From positions 400,618 through 464,617 of the forward strand of contig JALPQD010000232.1 of assembly GCA_023101885.1 (NCBI GenBank): a DNA stretch of 64,000 nt, read 5' to 3'. Origin of the DNA: Typhlomys cinereus (lineage: Eukaryota; Chordata; Mammalia; Rodentia; Platacanthomyidae). Position 1 is the stretch's first letter, and every line of letters starts with the position of its first letter. Below, piece by piece: positions 45,785 through 57,767 of the stretch. The translations under genes were made by a program, and so were the position numbers. Below the pieces are notes generated by a model. It did no database searches, was not told the DNA's origin, and saw only the letters and a list, made by a program, of their open reading frames with translations.

Positions 45785-45992
45785 GCAGTGGTTGTCAGGG
45801 ATCCAGGGAAGAAGAAAATGGGGAGTGACTTTTTAATGGTTATGGCGTTTCTTTGGGGGAATGATGCTAATATTCTACCAGTAAATATTGGTAAGGGTCG
45901 CCTGATCTTGGTAATATTCTAAGAACCACTCAGTTGTGTACCTTAAAAACAGAACATTTTGTGCTGCTAGGTGAATCTTATCTCACTTAAAA
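45785..45992 (+). mobile_element. Ancient L1 3' end fragment
   Basis: 'cagtggttgtcagggatcca'/'atggggagtgactttttaat'/'ggcgtttctttgggggaatg', then 'aagaaccactcagttgtgta'/'ccttaaaaacagaacatttt' and 'gtgaatcttatctcacttaa' follow the well-known L1M/L1MA 3' end in order. Confidence 0.75.
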
Positions 45993-46954
45993 GGCAAAGA
46001 TGGTAGAGGGAAGACATGCTGAGGTATGATGTCTGCTGTAGAACTAAAAAGGATATTGGCGGCTGTGAATCAGGTGGCATTGAGGGATGAGAAGAAGTGA
46101 TTGCATTCAGACGTGTTTGTAAGGAAAGCAATAGGGCGACCAAAGAGTAGATACAAACAGAGCGAAGTGTTGAAAGACTGAGGATTACGTCAGGGCCATT
46201 AAGAATGACACTTCTACCTTTTTTGCTATTTTAGATAAATTTCAATGTGGGTTTTAATGTGCCATGTGTTAGTACCATTTTGGCTATTAACAGAAAAGCC
46301 CAATTCACACTGCCATCTACAGTAATTGAAAATGTATTATCACATCTAAGCCCAGCTGAGGCAGCTCTATGCTAACTCAGCATGTCACCAAGGACCCAGA
46401 TCTGTCGTACTGCACCTTCGCTCTGTCAGCTTTGACCTCACATGGGCTGTCCCCACAGGTTCAAGAGGGTCCTGGGTGTCAGAAACAAGACAACAACAAA
46501 GGGACAAGTCGTTTCCCTTCCTAAGCTACTTTTTGAGACGCAAAGAGAGTAAAAGATCCTCAACCAGCAACTTCCCAACATGTTTCCGTGTCTGTCGCTA
46601 AACCAGTAATCAGCTTGCACACTGCGACGATTGTAGTTGGCTTCAGTTTCCCAGGGTCCAGTCCCCACAGATAAGGATAAGGTTCAGTTTCTCCCACATT
46701 ACAAAGTGATGTAAAAATGATCAAGGTTTCCACTAGGAAAAATGTAGATGTTAGATAAGTGACAAACAGTTGTATTATTATTATTATATCACCAGAACTA
46801 TGTCTAATAAACTGTACCATGGATATTCATTAGAAGTGCAGAAAATTAATCTTGAATTTTACTGAACATTTAACAAAGCATGAAAATCTGAGCAGTCGAA
46901 GTTCCTAGAAATATTCATTAGAACAAGAACAGGAAACAATGATGTTTCACAACA
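45993..46954. other. Unassigned sequence
   Basis: No gene or clear repeat is seen. Confidence 0.4.
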
Positions 46955-47190
46955 ATAATATTAACAATCGCTGAGTATTTCCTGTGTCTGACACTTTTCT
47001 ACTTAACATAATATTACTTAATTCCCCAAACACTTCATAATATGGTTTTACTACTACATTTTCACTTTACAAGGGAGGAAGGAGAGATTGAGAAAGTTTA
47101 AGTCGACTTGCCAATGTCACGCATCCAGCTAGAATTTGAACTCAGTCTGACTCCAAAGCCCAGGCACCTAAATCTCTCATCTCCCCACAC
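46955..47190 (+). repeat. MIR SINE
   Basis: 'cgctgagtatttcctgtgtc'/'tgacacttttctacttaaca' then 'acattttcactttacaaggg'/'aggaaggagagattgagaaa' and 'gccaatgtcacgcatccagc'/'tagaatttgaactcagtctg' match MIR almost along its whole length. A tRNA-derived ancient mammalian SINE. Confidence 0.75.
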
Positions 47191-48517
47191 ACCAAGTGTT
47201 GACTCTGTACTTGAAACCTAAGTGTTAGGACGATACTTCTCAAATCAGCCTTCTCCCTTTGGACAACACCAAAGTCTCGGGCTACCTTCAAGATGATTTT
47301 TTATTTCCATTGTGTTCATGTAAGAACTCAAGAAGCATTTTCTTCACCTTTTCCTACATTAAAGTACATCATGAAACTGACTTGCACTTTCAAACGTTAT
47401 TCCCTTCCTTGAGATTCTGAGATAAGTAGATTTCCCAGGAGGCAATCTTCTGGGCTACAAATCTTCCTTCTAGAGCATTCCAAGGGGTTCTCTAAGAAAT
47501 GAGACTCCTGAAGAATCTTGGTTTCTGTAGAATTCTGCTCCTGATGAGTTCCGGTGGCTGATACCAGCTCTCAATATGCTATCTAAGCAAACTGGAACAA
47601 TTGCTCAACCTTCCATATAACTTTAGCTGAGCAGATCTGGTCTTGGGGTCAAAGACTTTCTAGAGTTGACTTTCTGTTGTGTAAGAGAGTGCCAACAATT
47701 AGCTAAGCCTCCCATTATTAAGTGGAGGAAAAAACCAAACTATTTAATACCCCCAAAGAGTAAAGGGGACTAGCTGTGGGTTAACAACTTAATAACAATC
47801 GAGTTCTTATTTCTTGGACTATTACCCTAAAGGATACAAATATATCTGTATCCTTCAGGAAGAGTGTGAGACTGAAGGAATGCTTTTCTCATTCCTTCTC
47901 CTTGTTTTTACATAATTATTCCTTCAGGGCAAGGGGCACTTTGCTAATAGTCAGCACTTGTGTGGAGTTAAATCATAAATACACTAGATAAGACTCACAG
48001 TGTTACACTAGCCAGTTTCCCTGCTTGGTATAGAAGCACCACTCGCACCCACAGGACTGCCTGACTCCTGCTTCTATATCAGCCAGTTATCTGGGTCCCA
48101 GTTAAAGATCACTCAGAATTGCCATCCAGGTGCAAATGGCAAGCGGGGCAATAAATATTAATATTCCAGCTGCCGGTCAGCCTGCAGGGTGGGGACGTAG
48201 CCTGGGCCCCTGTCATTCAGATACAGAAACACATCAGAAGTCAGGGTCATCATTTCTACCTTCCACCAATCCCCTCACGGAACTGTGGGTGACTCTCAGC
48301 AGTATAGAATTTAGATCAGAGTTTTTATGTTGCTAGGAGAACTTGCTCAATTTTTTAAAATAATAGCAGTATTTGGAGATCCAATTTTTGCTTCTAACTA
48401 TACTGCAATTATATGATATCGTTGTCTACATTGTTACCTTTAGTGCTAAGCTGAAACTCTATAACTGCATCAGCTTGACATGCAATGTCCTGCAAATTCA
48501 CTCATGCAGTCTGTGGC
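47191..48517. other. Unique sequence, possible conserved element near 48.0-48.3 kb
   Basis: No gene is recognised. 48100-48200 is repeat-free with 'caggtgcaaatggc' (E-box CAGGTG) and 'ggggcaataaatattaatat', the look of a conserved enhancer. This is an inference only. Confidence 0.35.
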
Positions 48518-48885
48518 CTTTTTTTAAAATTTATATTTATTTATTTTTCCCCAATTATACAAGCTCAATAGGTACCCCGGTCCCCTCCCTGCATCCACCC
48601 TTCCTCAGTCCCCCTTGCACCCTCACCTCCTTTTCCCCTTCCTTTCACCCCTTCCCTCCCCCTTTTCCCAGTGCTTCCCCCTTTCCCCCTCCCATTCCCT
48701 GGAGCATCCTTTTGTGTGAATGCCAAACTTCCCTCTGAGTCCTCCACTCTAGTGAGGTGAAAGGAATCAGTGGCATTGCCCAGAGCCCTTTCGTGGGCTC
48801 CCCTTTAGTGTAGAAACACTATTATGACTGTTAATCCCTTGCCTCTAAGGATCCTAGTGCCTTGATCCATGCTAGGCTTTGGGAG
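48518..48885 (-). mobile_element. L1 3'UTR (minus strand), relative of the young L1s
   Basis: T-run, 'caattatacaagctcaatag'/'gtaccccggtcccctccctg', C-rich block, 'ccctctgagtcctccactct', 'gcattgcccagagccctttc', 'ctaaggatcctagtgccttg'. Same architecture as 27944-28298 but more diverged. Clear target-site duplications are not seen. Confidence 0.8.
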
Positions 48886-48959
48886 ATCGTTGACATGTAA
48901 ATTATTGTGCAGGTCACGTAAAGTCTGATTATGGCAACTGCTGCCCTAACTTTGTGGAG

Positions 48960-49540
48960 AATCTTGCATATCGCTGAGTCTGTGACCTTTCGTCATTGCC
49001 TTTTCCACCCAGCATAGTGTGCCTGAGGTGCCAAGGTGTGCCAAGGTGTTGCATTTAGCTATAATTCCCTCCTTTTATTGCAGACTGTATTCCCATGATA
49101 TTAATCACTGCAATTTGTTTAATTACTCACCTACCATAGTCTACTTTGATTATTTATAACAAGAATAAGACTATGCCCAGCATGTCCAGGTCTTTGTAGA
49201 CATGGATTCTCATTTTTGTGTAAGTGGGTGGTGGTGACTCATATAATTAGTGAAGTTTGCTTTGTTTGTTTTTGTTGAAGAACCTGCCAAACTATACTCT
49301 ACAGTGGCCGTATCATTTTACATCCCTTCCAACAGTGAAAAAGAGATCCATTTTCTCCATATTTATTATCACCACTTTTATTTTTATGTGGTTTATATGG
49401 TGTGCAGTGATTTTATTTCGTGGTCTTAATTAGCACTTTCCTTAAGGTGAATAATGTTGAACAAATCATCATGTGCTTACCCATGAGCCATTTTCACGAA
49501 GTCTAGTCGTGTCTTTTCCCCATTTGCTTGTGGAACTGGC
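48960..49540 (-). mobile_element. Ancient L1 ORF2 end (minus strand)
   Basis: Antisense L1 phrases: 'tgcatttagctataattccc', 'gaacctgccaaactatactc', 'tacagtggccgtatcatttt', 'acatcccttccaacagtgaa', 'ccattttctccatatttatt'. The younger L1 at 48518 lies directly against it. Confidence 0.75.
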
Positions 49541-49939
49541 TGAATTCACATCTAAGACCTGAGTCCTTCACGCATCCTACCTTCCTTGGGGGGGAGGTTC
49601 CGGCTCCACATGGGCAGCTGATGAGGAAGACAGGAGTTCCGGGAGCATATGGAAGCCCAGACTCCTCACTTGGAATTCTGTGACACCACCCAGCATGGTG
49701 AGAGGCTATGTCTCTCAGTGGAGGAACAAATAGCAGCCATCTTTATCTGAAACCATCAAAATCACACCTGTTGTCCATTGTCCTCCCTCAGAGACAGAGG
49801 TGGGTGGAGAAGGCCATTCAGTCTTCATCCGGGATTCTCCAAGCTATTAGTACATAATTCTTTCCTAATTACATGTGTCCTGGGGCCTTGATGTCTTTGA
49901 GTGACACTGAAAAAAGGTTAATTGAAAGGAGATTCCATC

Positions 49940-50157
49940 AATGCCACTGGGTCCTTATATGTCATCGGAGAGGAGGACCCAGTGGAGAGTTAGGCGTACA
50001 CAATAAAGGACTCTCTGGGAATTGGGGGGGAGGCACTGGGGGAAGGGGAGGGGGAGGAGGGGGGAGGGAGGGAACTGGTAAAAAATTTTAAAATGTATAA
50101 TTAAATTTTTAATAAAAAAAAAAAAGAATTTGCCAGAAGGAAAAAAAAAAAAAAAAA
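49940..50157 (+). mobile_element. Young 5'-truncated L1 with double poly-A (short 3' transduction)
   Basis: Perfect 15-bp target-site duplications (aaaggagattccatc) lie at 49925-49939 and 50158-50172. The insert begins 'aatgccactgggtccttata', continues as the L1 3'UTR and reaches AATAAAAAAAAAAAA at about 50111-50124. After the first A-tail come about 15 bases (gaatttgccagaagg) and a second pure A-tail (about 50141-50160). Two A-tails separated by non-L1 sequence are the signature of a short 3' transduction. Nearly identical in its L1 part to 24614-24784. Confidence 0.88.
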
Positions 50158-50172
50158 AAAGGAGATTCCATC

Positions 50173-51554
50173 TAGACAGCTATGGGAAAGCCATAAACCA
50201 TGCCATGGTGGGCTTTCTGGTGTTGTAGATGCCCTTAAGTCATCCCTGTACTTCTACGTATCCCTCGTCCCAATCCTTTAGTATCCCCAGTAAACTCATT
50301 TGTCTGTCGAGTTGGACCTTGGCATAACCATTCCTTTTGTCTGTTGTTGAACTCCTACCTGGTTTGGAAAAACAGTTGTACAGCGTCTCCCCAGGAAAAG
50401 TGGTCACACAATTCTACCCCTCCTCATTTTGGATGTCCCTGGCAGGCAGAGGTGAAGTGGGCCACTGTTTTACTAGGGGGTGTGTGGCTGGGGCAGATTG
50501 GTGGTTGCCTTAAGTGCTCTGTCTTGTTACACTGTACCTCACGGCCTGTTGACCAGAGAGGTTCCCCCCCCACCACCACCACCACCACTTTCTGGTCTGC
50601 TTATGTTGTCTTACATGGAATTCCCAAAGGTTTCAGCTGTACTTAGTGGCAGGAATAGGGAAGACTACCTTGTCAAATCAGCAATATGTAGACTCCATTG
50701 TCTAAAAAATTTAAGTGAAGTTGATTATAATATCATATGCCAATTGGACATTTGATTTTCCTCTAGAATTGCCTGTCTCTTTATATGTTTCACTATTTTT
50801 TCTACTGAATGAATAGATCATGTTTTTGTATTGATCTCCATGGGTTCTTTATATATTCTGAATCTCATTTCCCTGCTATTTTATCTTGCCTTTATTTTTC
50901 AAGTCTGTTACTTGTTTTTGTCTTCCTTGATAGTTTGTCTCATTGGGGCTTTTCCTTTTTCGTTCAGTCAGTATAGTTATTTTCAAAACAAAAGTATAGA
51001 GCTATACAAACATGGGTCAATGAGAAGGTAGAAATCTTGTGTAACTATTTCTCTAAACGATAAAAGGTCCAAATCTATTCTAGAACTATTATCCTACTAA
51101 TTTAGATCCTCCTTCATGTGATGTTCCCCTCAAGAATTTATCTTCTCTTCAAATTACAGTGTTATTTCCCACTGAATGGGGACAGCTGTACGTACACATT
51201 TTAACTGCCCAATATTATGAAGGAAGTTGTTTGTTTGCTCATTTGTTTGTTTTTTAAACTGTGCCCTATACCCAGTGTTTTTCTTAGTCTGTATTCTTCC
51301 TGTTACTTTCTTACTGGGGGAAGAGGAAAGAATAAGTCTGCTGCTGAACCTGAGTTGGTTAAAGTGGTCTCCCACTGGGTTCTCTTCTCTGGCACTTTGT
51401 TAATGTCTGATCTTGTCTTATTCCCCCAAGAGAAGCTCTCGAGTTTTACAATTTTTCTCCATTTAAATCTGTGCCACTAAGCCATTGCTTCTATTGGGGA
51501 CAACACAACCTAGTTTTCCAAAGTTCTCCTGGCTGTCACAACTTTCCCCCGCCA
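50173..51554. other. Unassigned sequence; (CCA)n at about 50571-50588
   Basis: A short CCA/CCACCACCA microsatellite is the only simple repeat. No gene is recognised. ORFs near 50344-50755 read through it. Confidence 0.45.
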
Positions 51555-51925
51555 CCATGTTACTCCAGAATCAACGGGAGTGGTGTCCCAGCCACTCTTC
51601 TACTGCTGGCGTGAATACATAACCAGTTACTTCTTGCCTTCATGTCTGGTTGCAGTTCTCTGGCACGACAAGAGTTCATTGCACTCTCAGGAGCCGGAGG
51701 GACGGGCCATGCCATGGCCACATGGACAGCTTGAGAGAGAGGCCAGTCTGACAAGTGTTGAACCGGCTCTCTCCAGCCCACCCACCTGCCCAGGACATAT
51801 CCCACCCATAATGGGCGGGGTCATTCCACATCAGCTAGACAATCTCCTGCAGCTAGACAATTCTTTACAGGTATGCCTGCAGGCGTCATTGTCATGTATC
51901 AAGTTGACAGCTATATCTCACTGGC
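51555..51925 (-). mobile_element. LTR, ERVL/MaLR-like (same family as 5310), 3' part degraded
   Basis: On the minus strand: 'gagatatagctgtcaacttg', 'cctgcaggcatacctgtaaa', 'gcaggagattgtctagctga', 'cccattatgggtgggatatg', 'tgggcaggtgggtgggct', 'cttgtcagactggcctctct'. The order is as in the other copies. Confidence 0.65.
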
Positions 51926-54900
51926 ACAAGTGGGATAAAAGAAAAGTAAGTGTTTAACAGAATATGAATTCCCCTTACTACTGGCCCTGGATAGTTTCCT
52001 TTGGATCACCACCATTCTTGGTGGGTTTTGTTGTATTTCTTTCCTCTTCCTGTTCTGTGAAGGTCATGGTTGCTACTGGGAAGAATAGTCGGGTATTCCT
52101 ATGCCACATCTCCACATCACATCCCATAAGTGGGAGTGGTTTTGCTTTCACCGTTCAATCTATTTGTCAAGGGTATCAGAGAAGAGCTTCGACTCAGGAA
52201 CAGTGATAGATCTTCACTCCTAAGTAAGTGAGTTACAGGGGAAGTGAGTTGAAAGGTGAGATTAAGGAGAATTTTCTGAGTTTTGCCCATGTGCTGTCTC
52301 CTTAGAACTCTTCCTGAAGGATTTTTTTATGTTAAACTAATCATCAGATGCTTCCCAAAGTTAGAGCATTGTTCCTGTGTCTTTACATGGCTTTATTGTC
52401 TTTTATGCATTCTGTCGGCTTCATGCAATAACTTTAAAGTTGGTGTCTGCTCCAGAATTTACTTGAACCTTAAGCCCTGTATAGTAATTTAAAGAGAAGG
52501 GATTTGGGGAAGCAACACGGTCAAGTGACTGTCGTTGACATGGATGGGGTTAGTTCCTTATAGAAGAGCTTGAAAGGATCGGTTTTCTAATAATTTTTTT
52601 AAAATTTAGTAACATTTCAAACCTTTAAAGTTCTCTGGAGTTCAGAGATATCGTTATTGACAAATTGATGCTCAGCCGCCCATCCTTCATGGGCTACTAA
52701 AAGAGATGCGAACATGAGTTTAATTCACAAGAATCATTGTTGAGATGATGAACTAGACCAAAGTTTGAATGGAATTGGGTGAAACACCAGAAGTGAGTCA
52801 AATTCTGAGCCAGCTTGGAAGCCAAAGGCTTCATTGCGGCATTGTTAATGGCTTTATTTTACCGTTGTAATTTCACCATTTGACTCTTTGTAGAACTCAG
52901 CCAAGGAACAATATCTTTTCAGTGAGGTTTTGGGTTTTTGCCACTTTATCATCATATTATCACTGCATGAAGTTGTCCATCTGAGAAGCAAGGGACCACA
53001 CGCCTACCTCACAGGAGCGCTGAGCATTAATTAGGCAACAGCCAGCTGTCTTTAGCATGAAAGAGTATGGAAGTGAACATGATCCCTGTCTATTCTAATC
53101 ACACCCTCTGTGTGAGCAAGGTAGTAAGACCCTAGAGCTTTGCAGAGGCTTTGAACACACTGTAAAGGCTGTTATCTCTAAAAACAAACTCTCAATGGGC
53201 ATCATTAAAACATCAGCACCCTTTGAGAAGCTTGGATCATTAAAACAGATTTAAAGGAGCTCGCTGGGAAGAAAAAAAAAAAAGTAACTATAGACTACGT
53301 TGTAGTCTATGCCCAAGAGCAAATGGGGGTCTCTTGGGGGTCTCTGGAGAGTTCCAGAGAGTTCCAGAAGTGCAAAGAACAAGGGTCTTAAATGGTGGAT
53401 GGTATGGTCAGAGGGGGTCTCAGAGAGGATCTGGACTTGTCCAGCACTTACACTGCCCAACACAGCAGTAGATCAACCTGACACTTCCCGGCTCTAATTT
53501 ACTTCCTCCTCGCTTTATTTCGCGGCATTCCCAATTATGCAGCTGCCAGGAAAGGAAGCGATGGAATTTCAATATAGAAAAGAGTGGGCCACTTTTCTGT
53601 GGACGAGACTTTTTTTTTTTGCACAAAGATCCATGGGGTCGCATCTTGGCCTGGTTCGGAGATACTTCCAAAACAACCAAGCAAGGTCGAGTGACAGCAC
53701 CAGCTTTTTGGACTTGGCAATTTCCTCCATGGCCACACAGTTTCTCGGCCATTGAGGGGAATCATCTATTACCGACCATTTTATTTGGTAAATGTTTCCC
53801 TACTTACTGAAGAGCGCTCATTATTAATGACCAAAAAGGGAACTCCTGCCTCCGGTGGCAGAAGTTGATACATTTGCTTTGTATAATTGCCTTGTATAGC
53901 TAGCCATGTGGTCGTTCTGTTAAAATAAATTGCCTTCTTCCCATAAGAGTCTCTCCCAATGTCACAGGAGAGCTAGGGGGAACTTGGCTGCAGAGACTAA
54001 TCTCTTCGCTAACGCCATAGCCCGGTCCAGAAGCAGTAAGGGAGATGGCAAGTTGAAGATGAATAGCATTTTTTTAATGGCTTCAGAATAGCTCTGTCTC
54101 TAAACTGCTTTACTGAATGACAACATGTAGTGTGTTTTAATTTATCTATCGCTGTCAATGTCAGATCTTCTGAGAACTTTTCCTCAGTTCCTTTATCAGT
54201 AGGGAGAGTGATCTTCTTTCAAAAGGGAGATATTTAGAGTGGCAAAAGGCTCAAAAGCAAATGGGATGGATGGGTAAGGAAGTCTTACCTAAATAAGCGA
54301 TAGACAGCTTTCAAAAGAGTGGGTTTCTGATAGCACAGTATTTAAGACAGTAGCTCCATGTGTGATTGAATGGCAGCAGTTGAGCTGTGAGCTCTGGAAT
54401 GATAAAGACAGCAGACCTCAGTCTGGCTCCAATTAGGAAGAATCCACATTCCATCAATAGGATTAACCCCTCATCGTCCAAGCAAGTCATTTGAGAAGTG
54501 CTACTACTAGCTGAGGTTGGTTCTCTTTACGTTGTCAGGATAAAATTACATAAAAGGAAATCAGTTTTAAAACTGAGTGAAGACATACCTTTGGTTTTCA
54601 GTTTCTAGAAAGAAAAAAAAGATAAATTTCCCGAAGCAGCAGGTTTCTACTAGTGATTCATAGAAAGTAAAATGCCACTCTTACCACCAGCAGAGAAGCT
54701 TTTGGGATGGTTAATACAGGCACTCATACCTGGTCAAAGTGCCGACAATAAGTGACTGATAAATGCTCAGCCCTAAATGGGACATCAGTGTCACCTGTCC
54801 TTTCCAGGCCCAGGGAACATCAGAAAAGAGGAAGCACAAAGAATTTAAAAGCCAGAGAATGGGAAGGAGTGTTGTGAGACGCTGCCACCCAGATGTGACA

Positions 54901-55737
54901 TCATCACAGTTGCAGCCATGAACACATAGCAACCGTGGATACTTGGCAGAGATTGGACCCTTCAGCTTCAACCTGGATAGAGATGGGACCATAAGACCCA
55001 TCCCTTCCGAGGAGCAAACGGCTTAATCTAGTTGGAGGAGGGGGTGACATTTTCTGCAATGGTGTAGCTATTGAAGGACTAGGTGGAAAGAAGGGGTTCA
55101 GAGAAAAAGGAAGAGGAGTAAAAGAGAGTAATTTGGGATGATTATAATTGAATTTCCATATATTATCATTATAATATATTATAATATATATTTCATATAT
55201 ATGTGAAACTGCCAGGGTTTTATATAAATTTTAAAAAATTTTAAAAGAAAGTATCATGCTAGAATTAATAGATATGCAAAGACAGAATGAAAAAGAGTGC
55301 AGGGGAAGCTCAAGGGATGGGGAGTTTTATGGCTAGAGGAAACAGCCACATAATGTTGACAGGAAGAGATGGGAGGGGCAGATATGTTTTGTCTATCATG
55401 GTGCTTAATGTGAAATGGTGCAGAAAGCTCTGTTTCTTCTGTTTTGTTCCTTCAAAACACACGCAGGTGCTAGGAGTTACTCGCCACTTGAAATTTCTGT
55501 TTGTTGTTTTAACAGAGAATGATTTGGTGTTTACATAATCCCTCCCTTGTTCAAATCTAAAGCAAGTCTGATTTGTTTGCCTGTGTTATTCAGTTTAGTT
55601 TTAGAGATAGTTATGGATCACCTGTGGTATTCAAAGAATTTGTATACACTGACCACACAAGCTGACAAGCATGAATTGGGTCAAGAGCACTTATGACGTG
55701 TCTAAAGGAATAAATTATTTGAACTTAAAGCCAGAAG
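51926..55737. other. Unique sequence of about 3.8 kb with few repeats
   Basis: No coding gene is recognised. 52840-53060 and 53860-54180 are repeat-free, AT-balanced stretches of the kind often conserved in mammals. 53320-53370 has short direct repeats ('agagttccag' twice). 55148-55205 is (AT)-rich simple sequence. The 72-110-codon frames around 53420-53765 overlap on opposite strands. Confidence 0.4.
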
Positions 55738-55977
55738 TAATGACAAGCCTGTGATCCTAGCACTCAGGAAGCTGAAGTAGGAGGATAATGAATCTGGATT
55801 CCAGGGCAAAAGAAAAAGGAAGGAAAGAAGGAGGAAGGAAGGAAGGAGAAAGGGAGGGAGGGAGGGAGGGAGGGAGGGAGGGAGGGAGGAAGAAAGGAAG
55901 AGGGAGGGAAGGAGGGAGAGAAGGAAGAGAAAGGAAGAGAAAGGAAGAGAAAGGAAGAAAAAGAAAGAAAGAAAGAT

Positions 55978-56039
<62 letters not shown>
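55738..56039 (+). repeat. B1-like SINE followed by a purine microsatellite
   Basis: A B1-like part ('gacaagcctgtgatcctagc'/'actcaggaagctgaagtagg') is followed from about 55808 by GGAA, GGGA and finally a regular (GAAA)n run ending at 56039. The SINE tail is the likely origin of the repeat. Confidence 0.75.
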
Positions 56040-56409
56040 TTATCTAAATGTCTACCAACATATAGAAAGCAGTATGTACATACAGTGGCATATACATACA
56101 ATGGAATGTTGCTTGAGTTTAAAAAGAAAATCTGTAATGTGTGATATCATGCATAATTCACAAGAACAACATGCCACAGGAAATAAACAGGTTACAGGAA
56201 GATGAATACTATATGACCCATTTATATGAAATATTTAAAGAGGCAAAATACAAAAATAAAGAAGAACTCAGTACTTATAGGAGCCATGGGGAAAGAGAAA
56301 TTAGAGTTTCTACTATGGATATGAAATTTAGACATTAGTTTTATCGGGTCTACTATACGACATTGTGCTTAAAGACAGCAGTGCCATAATGTATGCTTAA
56401 GAATCTTCT

Positions 56410-56494
56410 GGGCTGGAGAGATGACTCAGGGGTTATGACTCTACCTCCCAAGCAGAAAGTCTTGAGTTCAGATCCCAGATCCATCATCACATAC

Positions 56495-56583
<89 letters not shown>

Positions 56584-56592
56584 ATTTTAAAA
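56410..56592 (+). mobile_element. B2-superfamily SINE with long (CA)n and (TAAA)n tail
   Basis: 11-bp target-site duplications (aagaatcttct) lie at 56399-56409 and 56593-56603. The head 'gggctggagagatgactcag' continues to the B box region ('gagttcagatcccagatcc'), but the long middle of the 29412 type is missing. The copy jumps straight to a (CA)n run (56502-56544) and an AAAT tail. It is a short variant or internally deleted. Confidence 0.88.
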
Positions 56593-56659
56593 AAGAATCT
56601 TCTAAGATACCCTAGGTTACTCTAACTAGAATCCAGAGACAATTAAACAATACTAGAAT

Positions 56660-57720
56660 TAAAAGGCATATGATGCTTTTTATTAGTGTTAGAGAGGCCT
56701 CAAAGGCCCTCTAAACAATATAGACTTTTGCAATTGCTCTCTGTTGCCCTTCAGAGACCGACAGTAAGACCCCATTACTGAAGATGTAACATATGTGGAT
56801 CGCAGGACATGAACAAAAATCACCAGCTGGAAGCTTACAAATTACTAGAGTGTACTACAGAAATTACCAGGGAGAAAAGCAATCAAAAGTCCCATCAATC
56901 TGTGAAGTCTGCATGTTGTAATAACAGTCACCATGACAGGAGATGACCATCTGTGTAACAGTGGCATGAATATCAAGGAGACAACTAACAGCTTTCTAAT
57001 CAGATGTAAGGCCTGCTTATCAGAAAGGACCATGTTCTTGTAAAATAAAATAAGAACATGAAAGGGGAAGACATAGATCCCAAGGAAAGTTTAGCTATGA
57101 AGACACTACACCAAACTGCCTTTTAAGCACCCGTTATTATACGCATAGATTGGAGAATCACTCAGCATTCAACCCTCAAAACCTTCTTCTACAACAGAAG
57201 GTATTTACTACAGAAAAACACAGCTGGCCAAATTGTAGAAAATACATGGACTGCTTGGCCCGAATCAGGATATCTAAGTCCCATCCACCCCCACCCCAAC
57301 ACTCAGGGAACATTGCAGAAGAGGGGGTGGTAAGCTTGTAAGAGCTTGAAGTGGGACAATTGGGGGCAGACACCATCTCCTGGACATGACAAGGACTGCA
57401 TGGGAACTGTCTCATCAACATCGAATCAAGGAAAATAAAATATCTCAAGAAGCTCCCTGAGAGACTCATGAGAATAGGGAAGAAAAGAAAGATGTTATCC
57501 CCAGTGGTACAACCACTGATCTGTGACACTTGTTGGACATGAATCATGTCAGCCATATGACATCAAAGACAAACTAGATGAAGCATAGTGGGCCATACAA
57601 GTGAAAAGATTTGAAAATAGGAGGGGGTGTGATAGGGGAGATGAAGAGATGTCAGGGGAAAAGGAGAAGGGAGAAGGAATAAGAGTAGATAAAAAGAAAA
57701 ATAAAATTATTATAAAAATG
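56660..57720 (+). mobile_element. Rodent L1 3' end (ORF2 end / 3'UTR)
   Basis: The latter half follows rodent L1: 'cccaacactcagggaacatt'/'gcagaagagggggtggtaag', 'accatctcctggacatgac', 'atgaagcatagtgggccata', 'ggagggggtgtgatagggga' and a terminal 'aaaataaaattattataaaa'. The upstream half (56660-57100, with 'ggatcgcaggacatgaacaa') is assigned with less certainty. It has no open frame of use. Confidence 0.65.
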
Positions 57721-57767
57721 AAGGAAGACTGAAAAAGTCTTCTAAGATAAAAGACCTCATTGTTGTG

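Noticed and set aside
49944..49984. Inverted repeat ccactgggtcct / aggacccagtgg at the 5' end of the young L1, suggesting twin-priming inversion
   Set aside because: The same sequence, slightly changed, is present in sense orientation in the L1 3'UTR at 27944-28298 and 48518-48885. It is therefore ordinary L1 sequence with a chance palindrome, not an inverted 5' part.
55788..56039. Regularly spaced short repeats suggestive of a CRISPR array or satellite
   Set aside because: It is a simple microsatellite with no spacers, and the genome is mammalian.
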